From an uncultured Kordiimonas sp. (GTDB lineage: Bacteria; Pseudomonadota; Alphaproteobacteria; Sphingomonadales; Kordiimonadaceae): DNA of 64,000 nucleotides. The stretch spans positions 62,001 through 126,000 of the forward strand of contig CANLMI010000001.1 in NCBI GenBank assembly GCA_947492375.1, read 5' to 3'. Every line of letters begins with the position of its first letter. Position 1 is the stretch's first letter. The notes beneath the pieces are model-generated. The model made no database searches, was not told the DNA's origin, and was given only the letters and a program-made list of their open reading frames with translations. A program made the translations under genes and the position numbers. Shown here piece after piece: positions 52,027 through 61,551 of the stretch.

Positions 52027-54489
52027 TTGATGATACCTAAGCAACTTATAATAGGATTAATGGCGTTAGTAAGTCTTTCAATATCTGGAGCAAGTCAGGC
52101 TGATTTCGCAGATGCCGTTCAAGGTTTGGAAAAACGCGCTGGATTGATTGAGACGTATGTTGATGTGTCAAAATCAAGAATTCTCCTCAATTTGGATGCT
52201 CCTGATTCTAAAGGTGTTGCAGGTCGTTATATTTATGCAGGGTATTTGACTGGTGGGTTAGGCTCTAATCCTGTAGGGCTTGATCGAAGCGTACCGACAG
52301 GAAGTGAGATTATTGTCTTCAAACGGGTTGGCGATAAGGTTATGGCCTTTTTTGAAAATACAGCTTTTCGAGCTAGTGCTGATAATCCCACAGAAAAGCG
52401 CGCGGTCGAAACCAGCTTTGCCCAATCAATTATTTGGTCAACAGCTATTCTTGAAACCAGCGCAGACGGTAAGCTTTTGGTTGATGCAACCAAGCTCTTT
52501 ATGCGGGATAGTGTTGATGTAGTAGCTAGTTTGGCTGCACGTGGGCAGGGTAAATTTAGCCTTGCTGTTGACCGGTCGTATATAGATACAAATGCCGCGC
52601 ATGTATTTCCGGTTAATATGGAAATTGATGCGTATCTTACATTTTCAGGGCGTAATCCGGGCGGTGAAGTGCGGACCACTACGCCTGTCCCAAACAGTGT
52701 AACTCTGATTGCGCATACGACATTGATGAAGCTGCCGGAAGATGGTTATGAAGTCAGAATGAATGACGATAGGGCGGGTGTGATCAATACGCCGTTTGTT
52801 GACATGTCAGCGCCGCTCGACGGTGATACGGTTGTTCGTTTCGCACGTCGTTTTCGCCTTCAAAAAGATGAAAAAGGCAAAGTCATCAAGCCGATTGTTT
52901 TCTATGTGGATAACGGTGCGCCCGAACCGATCAGAAGTGCCCTTGTCGAAGGGGGAAACTGGTGGGCGACTGCATTTGAGAAAGCAGGATTTCCGGGTGG
53001 GTACCGTGTGGAGGTACTGCCCGAGGGGGTTCACCCGCTTGATGCGCGCTATAATGTTGTAAACTGGGTACATCGGGCCACACGGGGTTGGTCATATGGT
53101 GCGGCCCTGCATGACCCCCGAACAGGTGAAACACTCCGCGGTGTTGTGCTATTAGGGTCGCTGCGGGTTCGTCAGGACATTAAGATATTTGAAGCGCTTG
53201 CAGGGGCAGAAAAAACCGGAACGGGTGAGGTGGATGATCCTGTACAGATGGCGCTTGCGCGTATCAGGCAACTTTCTGCGCATGAAATCGGCCATGCTCT
53301 TGGTTTCTCGCATAATATGGCGGCGAGCACGTACGGCAAGCGTGCGAGTGTGATGGACTATCCGGCCCCTAATGTGATTGCGGACAAAGATGGATCGTTG
53401 GATTTTTCCGATGTGTACGGCGTCGGTGTCGGGGGCTGGGATGATTGGGTGACTAATTTTCTGTACGGTGATTATGTAGGTAGTGAGCGAGAGTATCAGG
53501 CTAAATTAATCCGTGACGCAGATGAAAAAGGGTTGTTGTTTGTATCAGACCCAGACTCCCGCTCTGTTGGTTCAGGTCACCCTAAAGGGGCGGTTTGGGA
53601 TAATGGAACCGACCCTGTGGCCAGCCTTAGGAATGTTCTTGAGGTGCGACGGATTGGGTTAGATAAATTTGGTTCAGGCAATTTGCGTGATGGGGAAACC
53701 TATCAAGCGCTTCAGACAAAATTTGTGCCGTTATATCTGTATCACCGCTATCAACTTGCGGCGGCAGTTAAATCGCTTGGCGGTGTTGATTTTGAATATC
53801 GACATCAAGGCGATGGCCGTGGAGAACCAAGATTTGTACCAGTTGAAAAGCAATTGGAAGCACTTGATGTGATATTGTCGTCAATTGCTCCAGAGACGCT
53901 TGCAATAAGTGATGATGTTTTGAAAGTCTTATCACCGCTCGGGTTTGCCAATGGTGATCCGCAGTTTAACCGTGAAGTATTCAAGGGGCGTGCAGGGCCG
54001 CAATTTGACAGTGTGAACGCTGTGCGTGTTGCGAGTGATATGGTGCTTTCGGCCATTTTTAATCCGCGCCGTGCCGCACGTTTGTTCGAACAGGGTGTTC
54101 GGCAGAAAGGGCATCCGGGCTTGGACGGGGTGATTAATCGCACTCTTGCTGTTTTTAAAGCGCGTAACAAAACAAAGGATGTAAGCCATAAACTTATACA
54201 AAGTGTGGTTTATGAGCGATTGGTCGAGCAATTGATCAAATTGATGGATGATCCCTCTGCGACTTTGCCAGTTCGCGACGTTGCCTATAATGCGCTTGAT
54301 GGGATGAAGGCCAGTTTGACTTTCAAGCGCCTCAGTTACGGCGATGCTATCCATAAGCGGATTGATAACGCGCTTGCACGAGCGAACACACCTGCGCTTA
54401 ACCCGCCGGCGAAACCTTCTGTACCGCCTGGTAGCCCAATTGGAGAGACATGCTGGCACTGTGATACAGCGGAACTATTTAGTCAGTAG
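52027..54489 (+). CDS. Zinc-dependent (metzincin-type) exported metalloprotease, DUF5117-like
   Basis: The 820-residue protein has a signal peptide (IGLMALVSLSISGASQA) and a zinc motif HEIGHALGFSHNMAAS at H419-H429, matching HExxHxxGxxH of metzincins. This is followed by SVMDYPAPNV, the Met-turn (MDYP). The architecture, with a large N-terminal DUF5117-like domain and a C-terminal helical DUF, matches the outer-membrane or periplasmic zinc proteases common in Proteobacteria. The substrate is unknown. It sits just upstream of the dcw cluster but ends with its own terminator. Confidence 0.85.
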   Translation: MMIPKQLIIGLMALVSLSISGASQADFADAVQGLEKRAGLIETYVDVSKSRILLNLDAPDSKGVAGRYIYAGYLTGGLGSNPVGLDRSVPTGSEIIVFKRVGDKVMAFFENTAFRASADNPTEKRAVETSFAQSIIWSTAILETSADGKLLVDATKLFMRDSVDVVASLAARGQGKFSLAVDRSYIDTNAAHVFPVNMEIDAYLTFSGRNPGGEVRTTTPVPNSVTLIAHTTLMKLPEDGYEVRMNDDRAGVINTPFVDMSAPLDGDTVVRFARRFRLQKDEKGKVIKPIVFYVDNGAPEPIRSALVEGGNWWATAFEKAGFPGGYRVEVLPEGVHPLDARYNVVNWVHRATRGWSYGAALHDPRTGETLRGVVLLGSLRVRQDIKIFEALAGAEKTGTGEVDDPVQMALARIRQLSAHEIGHALGFSHNMAASTYGKRASVMDYPAPNVIADKDGSLDFSDVYGVGVGGWDDWVTNFLYGDYVGSEREYQAKLIRDADEKGLLFVSDPDSRSVGSGHPKGAVWDNGTDPVASLRNVLEVRRIGLDKFGSGNLRDGETYQALQTKFVPLYLYHRYQLAAAVKSLGGVDFEYRHQGDGRGEPRFVPVEKQLEALDVILSSIAPETLAISDDVLKVLSPLGFANGDPQFNREVFKGRAGPQFDSVNAVRVASDMVLSAIFNPRRAARLFEQGVRQKGHPGLDGVINRTLAVFKARNKTKDVSHKLIQSVVYERLVEQLIKLMDDPSATLPVRDVAYNALDGMKASLTFKRLSYGDAIHKRIDNALARANTPALNPPAKPSVPPGSPIGETCWHCDTAELFSQ

Positions 54490-54560
54490 TCACTGTGGTT
54501 CATACAGGTCGTGGTACGGCAAATTAAGATCGTTTTTGGATCTTTATTTGAGACTCGATT

Positions 54561-54585
54561 TGGGAAAATATGGGAAAAAATGGAA
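54561..54585 (+). promoter_or_regulatory. MraZ-box-like array, plus strand
   Basis: TGGGA, TGGGA and TGGAA begin at 54561, 54571 and 54581, exactly 10 bp apart with 5-base spacers, which is the known MraZ operator pattern. The array lies between the protease stop and its terminator, about 345 bp before mraZ. A TTGAGA (54548-54553) precedes it. Confidence 0.5.
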
Positions 54586-54611
54586 AAAGAGGGCTTTTTG
54601 CCCTCTTTTTT
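54584..54611 (+). terminator. Rho-independent terminator before the dcw cluster
   Basis: AAAAAGAGGGC (54584-54594) and GCCCTCTTTTTT (54600-54611) form a stem with loop TTTTT and a T-rich tail. It ends the protease transcript and, if read from upstream boxes, could attenuate mraZ. Confidence 0.9.
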
Positions 54612-54764
54612 GTGTTTTTAGGGAGTATTTTTTATTGACGTAAATGAGTTTCTTTTTGAGCAAACTGTGAGAACAAAGGAAAAACATAGTAATGTAAGGG
54701 GTTGTTCTGTAACAAATATTGCGAATTTTAAGGGAGGGTTTTGACGCTACTGTAATAAAGTGTT

Positions 54765-54809
54765 TACCATATAAAACCATTGTATCCCATAAATAACCAT
54801 GTTATCCCA
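54765..54809 (-). promoter_or_regulatory. Five-unit MraZ-box-like array close to mraZ
   Basis: On the minus strand the motif TGGGA or TGGTN recurs at exact 10-bp steps. On the plus strand it reads TACCA (54765), AACCA (54775), TCCCA (54785), AACCA (54795) and TCCCA (54805). Two of the five match TGGGA perfectly. A TTGACG (54741-54746) lies just upstream. The array ends 96 bases before the mraZ start. Repression by MraZ is inferred. Confidence 0.5.
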
Positions 54810-54905
54810 AATATATTCAGATGACGGTCTGAATGCCTTTTCGCGATTCCATATTAATGAGCAATCCGGAATGCGCGGGGTAGGGAATAAGATTTCTTGG
54901 GGAAC

Positions 54906-55433
54906 ATGGTCGTGGCGACATTTTTGTCCACATCTACGAATAAGGTTGATAAGAAGGGTAGGGTTTCTGTCCCTGCATCTTTCCGCACTGCAGCCGCTAC
55001 CCCAGCATTTAATGGTGTTGTTGTTCGTATTCCTCTGGATGATAAGCCTTATATCGAAGGCGAAGATATTACTTATACCGAAGCTTTCGCAGACGACCTT
55101 CATGACAATTTCGATCTTGATGATGAAGAACAAATGGCAATGGCAACCGAGTATCTTGCCAGTGCTGAGCAATTGCAGTTTGACCCTGAGGGGCGTGTAA
55201 CATTGCCTGCATATCTCCGTGATTATGCTGGTATTGGAACGCATGCTGTGTTTGTTGGCCTTGGCAAAAAGTTCCAGATATGGGAACCAAAGGCATTTGA
55301 AGAGCATAAGGCTCATCAGCGTGAGCTTGCTCGTCAAGCCAGAAGCAAAATGAAATCTATGCGCCGGCCAAGGGGCGGGCTTAAAGCTGCCCGGGATGAT
55401 GATAATCCCGGCGGAAACGGGGAGCGGTCATGA
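54906..55433 (+). CDS. mraZ: Transcriptional regulator MraZ
   Basis: The 175-residue protein has two SpoVT/AbrB-like MraZ repeats: FLSTSTNKVDKKGRVSVPAS near the N terminus and LQFDPEGRVTLPAYLRDYAG in the second half, ending HAVFVGLGKKFQIWEP. MraZ forms ring-shaped oligomers and represses its own dcw operon through TGGGA repeats. A longer start (TTG 54897) is possible, but ATG 54906 behind TTGGGGAA is favoured. It is translationally coupled to rsmH (ATGA overlap). The C terminus is longer and more basic than in E. coli. Confidence 0.95.
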   Translation: MVVATFLSTSTNKVDKKGRVSVPASFRTAAATPAFNGVVVRIPLDDKPYIEGEDITYTEAFADDLHDNFDLDDEEQMAMATEYLASAEQLQFDPEGRVTLPAYLRDYAGIGTHAVFVGLGKKFQIWEPKAFEEHKAHQRELARQARSKMKSMRRPRGGLKAARDDDNPGGNGERS

Positions 55434-56428
55434 ACGCGCTCCCATATGCATCAGAGATTAATAGCAAACATATCCCCGTTCTTTTGAACGAAGTCATCAC
55501 GGCAATATCTCCCAAAGATGGTGAGGTGTATGTCGATGGCACTTTTGGGGCAGGTGGATATACGCGTGCAGTTCTTAATGCTGCAAATTGTACAGTAATT
55601 GCCATTGACCGTGACCCGGATGCTATCAAGCGCGCTGAGGCGTTTAAGGCAGAATTTGGTAGCCGTTTCATCATTCTCGAAGGGTGTTTCGGTGATATGG
55701 AACGATTACTGGCTGAGGCGGATGTTGCCAAAGTTGATGGTATCATGCTGGATATTGGTGTTTCCAGTTTTCAACTTGATGAAGCCGAGCGTGGTTTTTC
55801 TTTTCAGAAAGATGGGCCGCTCGATATGACGATGGCTCAGGGTGGTGAAAACGCTGCGGATGTGGTCAATGACTATTCTGAGGGCGAGATTGCTGACATC
55901 ATCTATAAATACGGCGATGAGCCAAAATCAAGGCATATTGCCAAAGCAATTGTAGAACGCCGTGAAGAGCAGCCGTTTGAACGTACGCTAGAACTTGCTG
56001 ATTTGATTGAAAAGGTTGTCGGGCGACCACGGCCTAAAAAGGGCAAGAAAGTAACGCACCCAGCAACCAAAAGTTTTCAGGCGCTTCGTGTTTATGTGAA
56101 TGATGAGTTGGGCGAGTTAGAGCGCGCGCTGGGTTCAAGCGAGCACCTTTTGAAGGAAAATGGCCGTTTGGTTGTGGTGTCCTTCCATTCCCTAGAGGAT
56201 GGAATGGTGAAGCAATTTATGGCTGAACGCAGTGGCCGGATTGCAGGTGGTAGCCGGCATGCACCAATTCAGGTGAACGATACTGCTCCGTCTACATTTA
56301 TGCTGAAGAAAAAAGGTGCTGTTAAGCCGTCAAAAGAAGAGTTAGGGCGCAACGCAAGGGCGCGGTCTTCACGCTTGAGGTTGGCTTTTAGGACAAATGT
56401 TTCTGTAGGCGGAGAGGGCGTGGTATGA
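55430..56428 (+). CDS. rsmH: 16S rRNA (cytosine-N4) methyltransferase RsmH
   Basis: The 332-residue protein opens HIPVLLNEVITAISPKDGEV and has the SAM-binding site GTFGAGGYTRAVL. Further motifs are the AIDRDPDAI strand, DGIMLDIGVSSFQLDEAERG, ATKSFQALRVYVNDELGEL and VVSFHSLEDGMVKQF. It methylates N4 of C1402 in 16S rRNA. It overlaps mraZ and ftsL by ATGA at both ends, the usual dcw order. Confidence 0.97.
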   Translation: MNALPYASEINSKHIPVLLNEVITAISPKDGEVYVDGTFGAGGYTRAVLNAANCTVIAIDRDPDAIKRAEAFKAEFGSRFIILEGCFGDMERLLAEADVAKVDGIMLDIGVSSFQLDEAERGFSFQKDGPLDMTMAQGGENAADVVNDYSEGEIADIIYKYGDEPKSRHIAKAIVERREEQPFERTLELADLIEKVVGRPRPKKGKKVTHPATKSFQALRVYVNDELGELERALGSSEHLLKENGRLVVVSFHSLEDGMVKQFMAERSGRIAGGSRHAPIQVNDTAPSTFMLKKKGAVKPSKEELGRNARARSSRLRLAFRTNVSVGGEGVV

Positions 56429-56868
56429 GACGGTATATCCCATTACTGGCCGCAGGAGTTGCCTTGTTATCTGGTGCCGCTGTATTGCAATTAAAATACG
56501 CAGTTCAGGAACAGTCTTCACAAGTTAAATCAATCGCCCGGCAAATTCACCTTGATCAAGAGGCAATACGAGTGTTGAAGGCAGAGTGGTCTTATAAAAC
56601 CACTCCTTCAATGTTACAGGATCGGTCGCTTAGGTTTTTGGCGTTAATGCCACCGCACTCTGAACAGATTATTGTTAGCCCAGGTGTTATCCCGTTTCGC
56701 TTGAATGTTGATGATGAAGTTGCGCCAGACCCCGGCGTTCTTTTGACAACAGGGCCCGTTAAGCCTCGGGCTAAAAAGAAGCGTGATAGTCGTGGGTTCA
56801 GGTTACAGATTAGCGAAAAAATAAAACATAAAATTGAGCAGAACGCTCAGGTGGGAGAAGCATTATGA
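56425..56868 (+). CDS. ftsL: Cell division protein FtsL
   Basis: The 147-residue protein has one N-terminal membrane helix (IPLLAAGVALLSGAAVL), a coiled-coil segment (QEQSSQVKSIARQIHLDQEA) and the alphaproteobacterial FtsL motif IRVLKAEWSYKTTPSMLQDR with SLRFLALMP. It is a small bitopic divisome component that links to FtsB/FtsQ. Sequence conservation is low, so placement between rsmH and ftsI is the main support. It overlaps both neighbours by four bases. Confidence 0.85.
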   Translation: MRRYIPLLAAGVALLSGAAVLQLKYAVQEQSSQVKSIARQIHLDQEAIRVLKAEWSYKTTPSMLQDRSLRFLALMPPHSEQIIVSPGVIPFRLNVDDEVAPDPGVLLTTGPVKPRAKKKRDSRGFRLQISEKIKHKIEQNAQVGEAL

Positions 56869-58613
56869 CCATGCTTGCAACGTCTTTGGCAAAATCTTCG
56901 AACGGGCGTGGTTCCGCGATTGGTGCAAAGGCAAATCCTTATTGTCTGGATACCGCGGATATTTGTCAGAATGCAATGTCAAAGGCGCGTTCGCGTCTGT
57001 TGATGGGGATTGCAGCCTTTTTTCTCTCTTTTGTGCTTATGGGGGCCAGAACAATAGAGCTTGGCTTTTCAGAACCTATGGCTAAACGCCCGGTGGCTCA
57101 TCAGGTTGTTGTTGAACCTGTTGAGTTTGCGCGTGCTGATATTGTTGATCGTAATGGTGAAATTTTAGCGACAAATCTGGAAACTTCCTCTTTGTATGCA
57201 AATCCAAGAATGATCGAAGATGTAGATTTGGCTACACGCAAGTTGATTGAAATTCTGCCGGACTTATCAGAAGCTGATGTGCGTAATAAGCTTGCCAGTG
57301 GCCGTAAATTTGTTTGGTTGAAGCGTAAATTAACCCCGCGCGAGAAGTGGGAAGTGAATGCACTCGGTATCCCTGCCTTTCAATTCGAGCGCGAGGAAGA
57401 GCGTATCTACCCACACGGCAGGCTTGCTTCCCATGTTTTGGGGTATGTGGATGTGGATGGTAACGGGCTTGGCGGTGTTGAGCATTTCTTTGATGCTCGA
57501 CTTAATGAAGCCTCGCAGCGTCATGAACCTATCCGGCTTTCGCTTGATATCCGGGTTCAGTATGCCTTGGCAGACGAACTTGAGGCTGCAATGCGTGCAC
57601 ATGAAGCAAAGGGCGCAGCAGGTCTTGTGATGGATGTTAATACCGGTGAGGTTGTCGCTATGGCGTCATTACCGGATTATGATCCTAATAACATGCGCGG
57701 TGTTGGTGATCTGGAGCGTTTTAACCGGGTTACTAAAGGCGTTTATGAATTAGGTTCAACGTTCAAAACATTTACTTTTGCGGCTGCAATGGACCATGAT
57801 GTTATTGATTTTGAAGATGAATATGACGCCACAAAGCCACTGCGTATATCGCGGTTCTGGATTCGTGATGATCACCCTAAGGCGCGGGTCTTGACTGTTC
57901 CTGAAGTATTCGCATTTTCGTCAAATATCGGTACTGCACAAATCGCCCTCGATCTTGGTACGGACCAACAAAAAGAATTTTTGACAGACTTAGGCCTTCT
58001 GGAGCCGAGTAATCTTGAATTAACTGAGGTTGGTGCACCAATTTATCCAGCTAATTGGCGTAAGGTTTCAACGATGACAATCTCATATGGGCACGGGATT
58101 GCGGTGAGCCCTGTTCAGTTGGCAAGTGGTATTGCCACAATGGTGAACGGAGGAAGGCATATTCCTGCCACACTGATCCATAAAAACTCTGATTGGGTTG
58201 ATGGACGGCAGGTGATTAAGCCGTCTACGAGCCAGAAAATACGCCAGCTTTTACGCTTGGCGGTAACAAAGGGTACTGGCGGTAATGCAAATGCAGTTGG
58301 TTACCGGGTTGGTGGAAAAACAGGTACGGCGGAGAAGGCAGAGGCTGGTGGGTATAATCGTAAGGCTCTTATCTCTTCTTTTATTGGTGCCTTTCCTATG
58401 GATAACCCACGGTATGTCGTGTTCGCTTTACTGGATGAACCAAAAGGAACACGGGAAACCCACGGTTTCGCATCTGGGGGTTGGACTGCTGCACCGGTCG
58501 TGAAAAACGTGATTATGCGGGCGGCTCCGCTTCTTGGTGTATCGCCCGTTGAAGAAGATGAAGGATTGTATCACCGCGTAGCGATGATGATTGCAGACAA
58601 AAAGAAACGATAG
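56865..58613 (+). CDS. ftsI: Septal peptidoglycan transpeptidase FtsI (PBP3)
   Basis: The 582-residue protein has a membrane helix (LLMGIAAFFLSFVLMGARTI), a pedestal domain (ADIVDRNGEILATNLETSSL) and a class B transpeptidase domain with S298-T-F-K301 in ELGSTFKTF, S352-S-N354 in FAFSSNIGT and K485-T-G in VGGKTGTAEKA. It cross-links septal murein in the divisome. The cytoplasmic N-terminal tail of about 43 residues is longer than usual. The start overlaps ftsL by ATGA. Confidence 0.96.
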   Translation: MTMLATSLAKSSNGRGSAIGAKANPYCLDTADICQNAMSKARSRLLMGIAAFFLSFVLMGARTIELGFSEPMAKRPVAHQVVVEPVEFARADIVDRNGEILATNLETSSLYANPRMIEDVDLATRKLIEILPDLSEADVRNKLASGRKFVWLKRKLTPREKWEVNALGIPAFQFEREEERIYPHGRLASHVLGYVDVDGNGLGGVEHFFDARLNEASQRHEPIRLSLDIRVQYALADELEAAMRAHEAKGAAGLVMDVNTGEVVAMASLPDYDPNNMRGVGDLERFNRVTKGVYELGSTFKTFTFAAAMDHDVIDFEDEYDATKPLRISRFWIRDDHPKARVLTVPEVFAFSSNIGTAQIALDLGTDQQKEFLTDLGLLEPSNLELTEVGAPIYPANWRKVSTMTISYGHGIAVSPVQLASGIATMVNGGRHIPATLIHKNSDWVDGRQVIKPSTSQKIRQLLRLAVTKGTGGNANAVGYRVGGKTGTAEKAEAGGYNRKALISSFIGAFPMDNPRYVVFALLDEPKGTRETHGFASGGWTAAPVVKNVIMRAAPLLGVSPVEEDEGLYHRVAMMIADKKKR

Positions 58614-58620
58614 GTAAAAA

Positions 58621-60078
58621 ATGGTAGCTCTCGGGGAAATGTTAGGCTTGCAAGGCGGTTATGCAGAGGTTGAAATCTCTGGCATGACGGCTGATAGCCG
58701 CGCGGTTTCACGGGGTGATATTTTTGCGGCCTTACCTGGCACCAGTGTCGATGGTCGTGATTTTATATCGGACGCTATCGCCAATGGTGCAAGTGCGATT
58801 TTAACGACACCTGCTTTTGATTATGATTATGGTGAAATTCCGGTCATTGAAGATGTTAACCCACGCCGCAAATATGCTGAACTCGCGGCAAGATTTTATA
58901 AAGATCAGCCAAAAAAACAAATAGCTGTCACCGGGACAAACGGGAAAACATCTGTTGCAGACTTTACACGACAAATATGGGCCTATGCGGGTTTGAAATC
59001 TGCCAGCATTGGCACAGTTGGTGTACAGTCTGACGTTATGAATTTACCAGGAGGGTTAACGACGCCAGATCCAATGTTACTTCATCGGTTGCTGAATGAG
59101 TTAAACCAAAAAGGTGTTGAATATACAGCACTGGAAGCATCAAGTCATGGTTTGGAACAACACCGGATTGATGGATTAAATTTAAATGCAGCAGCCTTTA
59201 CAAATCTGACACGTGACCATCTGGATTATCACGGTAACGAGCTGAACTATTTTTACGCCAAGGCACGATTGTTCGGCGACCTGTTAAGGCCGGGTGCAAC
59301 GGCTGTTATCAATGTGAATGATAAGTGGGGTCATGTTTTAGAGGATATAGTTTGGGGACGAGGCTTAAACTGTATCACTGTAGGCGATAGTGATCAGGCT
59401 AGCATTCAGGTGGTAGAACACGGTCTGCGTAATAAGGGGCAATCGGCAACAGTTAAATATGAAGGCAAAACTTTCGCTGTTGATCTGCCGCTTGTGGGTA
59501 AATTTCAGCTAGATAATGCCTTATTGGCGGCAGGGCTTGCAATCTCTACAGGCATCGAAGCGCGCTTGGCCTTTGAGGCACTGAAGTCGCTTAAAGGCGT
59601 GCCCGGACGGATGGAGCTTATCGGAGAAAATGCCCTTGGTGGCAGTGTGTATGTTGATTATGCGCATACGCCTGATGGTTTGAAAACTGTGCTTGAAGCA
59701 GCGCGTGCGCACATGCCGAGGGAACTGCATGTGATTTTTGGCTGCGGCGGCGACCGCGACAAAGGAAAACGCCCTCAAATGGGGAAAATAGCGGCGCATC
59801 ATGCAGACAGAATTTATGTCACAGATGATAATCCGCGAAGTGAAGACGCCAGCAGTATTCGGCGCGAAATCCTTGCTGAATGTCCGGGTGCTACCGAATT
59901 TGATGATCGGGCGACGGCGATAACACGGGCAATTGAGGAATTACAGGCGGGCGATATGTTAATCGTCGCCGGGAAAGGCCACGAAGAAGGCCAGACTTTA
60001 AAAAATGAGACTATTGAATTCTCAGACATTGGGACGGTTCGGGAAATTCTCAGGAGAGGGGAAAGCCATGCAGGTTGA
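58621..60078 (+). CDS. murE: UDP-MurNAc-tripeptide synthetase MurE (meso-DAP type)
   Basis: The 485-residue ligase has the ATP-binding GTNGKTS motif (105-111) and MTADSRAVSRGDIFAALPG in the N-terminal UDP-binding domain. ASSHGLEQHRIDGL and FTNLTRDHLDYHG follow. The C-terminal DDNPRSED is the signature that selects meso-diaminopimelate over lysine. It adds DAP to UDP-MurNAc-dipeptide in the cytoplasm. It follows ftsI after 7 bp and overlaps murF by 11 bases. Confidence 0.97.
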   Translation: MVALGEMLGLQGGYAEVEISGMTADSRAVSRGDIFAALPGTSVDGRDFISDAIANGASAILTTPAFDYDYGEIPVIEDVNPRRKYAELAARFYKDQPKKQIAVTGTNGKTSVADFTRQIWAYAGLKSASIGTVGVQSDVMNLPGGLTTPDPMLLHRLLNELNQKGVEYTALEASSHGLEQHRIDGLNLNAAAFTNLTRDHLDYHGNELNYFYAKARLFGDLLRPGATAVINVNDKWGHVLEDIVWGRGLNCITVGDSDQASIQVVEHGLRNKGQSATVKYEGKTFAVDLPLVGKFQLDNALLAAGLAISTGIEARLAFEALKSLKGVPGRMELIGENALGGSVYVDYAHTPDGLKTVLEAARAHMPRELHVIFGCGGDRDKGKRPQMGKIAAHHADRIYVTDDNPRSEDASSIRREILAECPGATEFDDRATAITRAIEELQAGDMLIVAGKGHEEGQTLKNETIEFSDIGTVREILRRGESHAG

Positions 60079-61540
60079 AGAGCCGCTTTGGACATCCAGT
60101 GAATTAAGTGCAGTAAGCGACGCTATTTGTAGTCGGCCATGGTTTGCTGATGCAGTTCAAACTGATAGTCGGGAAGTTTTACCAGGAGACCTCTTTATCG
60201 CGCTTTCTGGTGCTCAGTTTAATGGACATGATTTTGTGAAAGAAGCGCTTGCTCGTGGTGCCGCTGCTGCATTGGTTTGCGAGCGCCCAAAGGAAGTTTC
60301 GCCAACAGATACACGTTTGATCAAGGTTGAAGATACTCTGATCGCTTTGGCTGATATGGCGCGGTATGCACGCTCTCGTGCGCCTATGAAAACCATTGCT
60401 GTTACAGGAAGTGCAGGAAAAACAAGTGTGGTTCAAGCGCTTAGGAAAGCGCTTAGCAAAGTTGGACCAACGCACTCTTCAATCAAGAGTTTCAACAATC
60501 ATATCGGTGTACCACTATCTTTGTCGCGCATTCCGCGCTCAACCCGGTATGGTATTTTTGAGTTGGGCATGAACAGGCCGGGTGAGATTGCTAACCGTAG
60601 TGTGCTTGTGCAGCCCGATGTAGCGATCATTACAAATGTTGGCGCCGCACACCGTGGTAATTTTCAAACGTTAGAGGATATCGCACGCGAAAAGGCCTCC
60701 ATTTTTGAAGGTTTAAAAAAGGGCGGTACAGCAATCATCAATATTGATCATCCGTATGCTAAAATACTTAAATCGATGGCTTTTGAGTTGAATGTAAAGC
60801 TTGTCACAGTATCGCTTGATAAAGACGCTGGCGCCGATATCTATCCGGTTCAGATGACGGAGCGGTTTGATTGCACGTGTATGACTGTGAAAGTAGGCGA
60901 TGCAATGATTACCTACAAAATTTCGCAGCCAGGAACCGAGTGGGCAATGAATAGCCTTTTGGTGCTTGCCGGTGCACAGGCTGTGGAAGCAGATCTGGGT
61001 GAGACAGTGTTGGCATTAGCGTCATTGGAAGCTGAACCCGGTCGAGGGCAAATGCATCTGGTTGATATGGGCGACGGTAACTACACCATGATTGATGATA
61101 GTTATAACGCTAATGTTGCCAGTCTTGAAGCCGCTCTTAAACGGACTGCTATGGTACCGCTTGCACCGCATTCCCGAAGGTTTGCTGTTCTCGCTGATAT
61201 GCAGGAACTGGGACAGGAAAGCGAAATGCTTCACTTTTCATTAGCGAAACAGCTTAGAAAAGCAGGAATACATAAGGTTTTTGCAGTTGGCCCTATGATG
61301 GAAAAACTTGCGCGGCACGCTGATATAGCATGCGAAGCTTTTGAGAGTAATGAAGGGTTATCAGATCGGATTGTGAATAGTTTGCAAGACGGCGATGTCG
61401 TGCTCATTAAAGGCGCAAATAGTGCTGGGCTTGGTGAAACAGTCAGTCAATTACTTCGTATGGGGGCGGAAAGCTATGCTTTTCAATCTTTCGGGCGGCC
61501 TTATGGTAGCCTGTTTGGTGAAAAATTGGTGGCAGAATAA
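60068..61540 (+). CDS. murF: UDP-MurNAc-tripeptide-D-Ala-D-Ala ligase MurF
   Basis: The 490-residue ligase has the N-terminal UDP-binding motif [16 protein letters not shown], the P-loop [32 protein letters not shown] and [11 protein letters not shown] with NVGAAH, and [15 protein letters not shown] near the C-terminal domain. It adds D-Ala-D-Ala to complete the pentapeptide. The ATG at 60068, after GGAGAGGGGAAA, lies inside the end of murE, as in many dcw clusters. Confidence 0.97.
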   Translation: MQVEEPLWTSSELSAVSDAICSRPWFADAVQTDSREVLPGDLFIALSGAQFNGHDFVKEALARGAAAALVCERPKEVSPTDTRLIKVEDTLIALADMARYARSRAPMKTIAVTGSAGKTSVVQALRKALSKVGPTHSSIKSFNNHIGVPLSLSRIPRSTRYGIFELGMNRPGEIANRSVLVQPDVAIITNVGAAHRGNFQTLEDIAREKASIFEGLKKGGTAIINIDHPYAKILKSMAFELNVKLVTVSLDKDAGADIYPVQMTERFDCTCMTVKVGDAMITYKISQPGTEWAMNSLLVLAGAQAVEADLGETVLALASLEAEPGRGQMHLVDMGDGNYTMIDDSYNANVASLEAALKRTAMVPLAPHSRRFAVLADMQELGQESEMLHFSLAKQLRKAGIHKVFAVGPMMEKLARHADIACEAFESNEGLSDRIVNSLQDGDVVLIKGANSAGLGETVSQLLRMGAESYAFQSFGRPYGSLFGEKLVAE

Positions 61541-61551
61541 GGGATAAGAAT

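Noticed and set aside
54747-55337. Long minus-strand open frame opposite mraZ
   Set aside because: It is antisense to the clearly coding mraZ gene and has no domain of its own.
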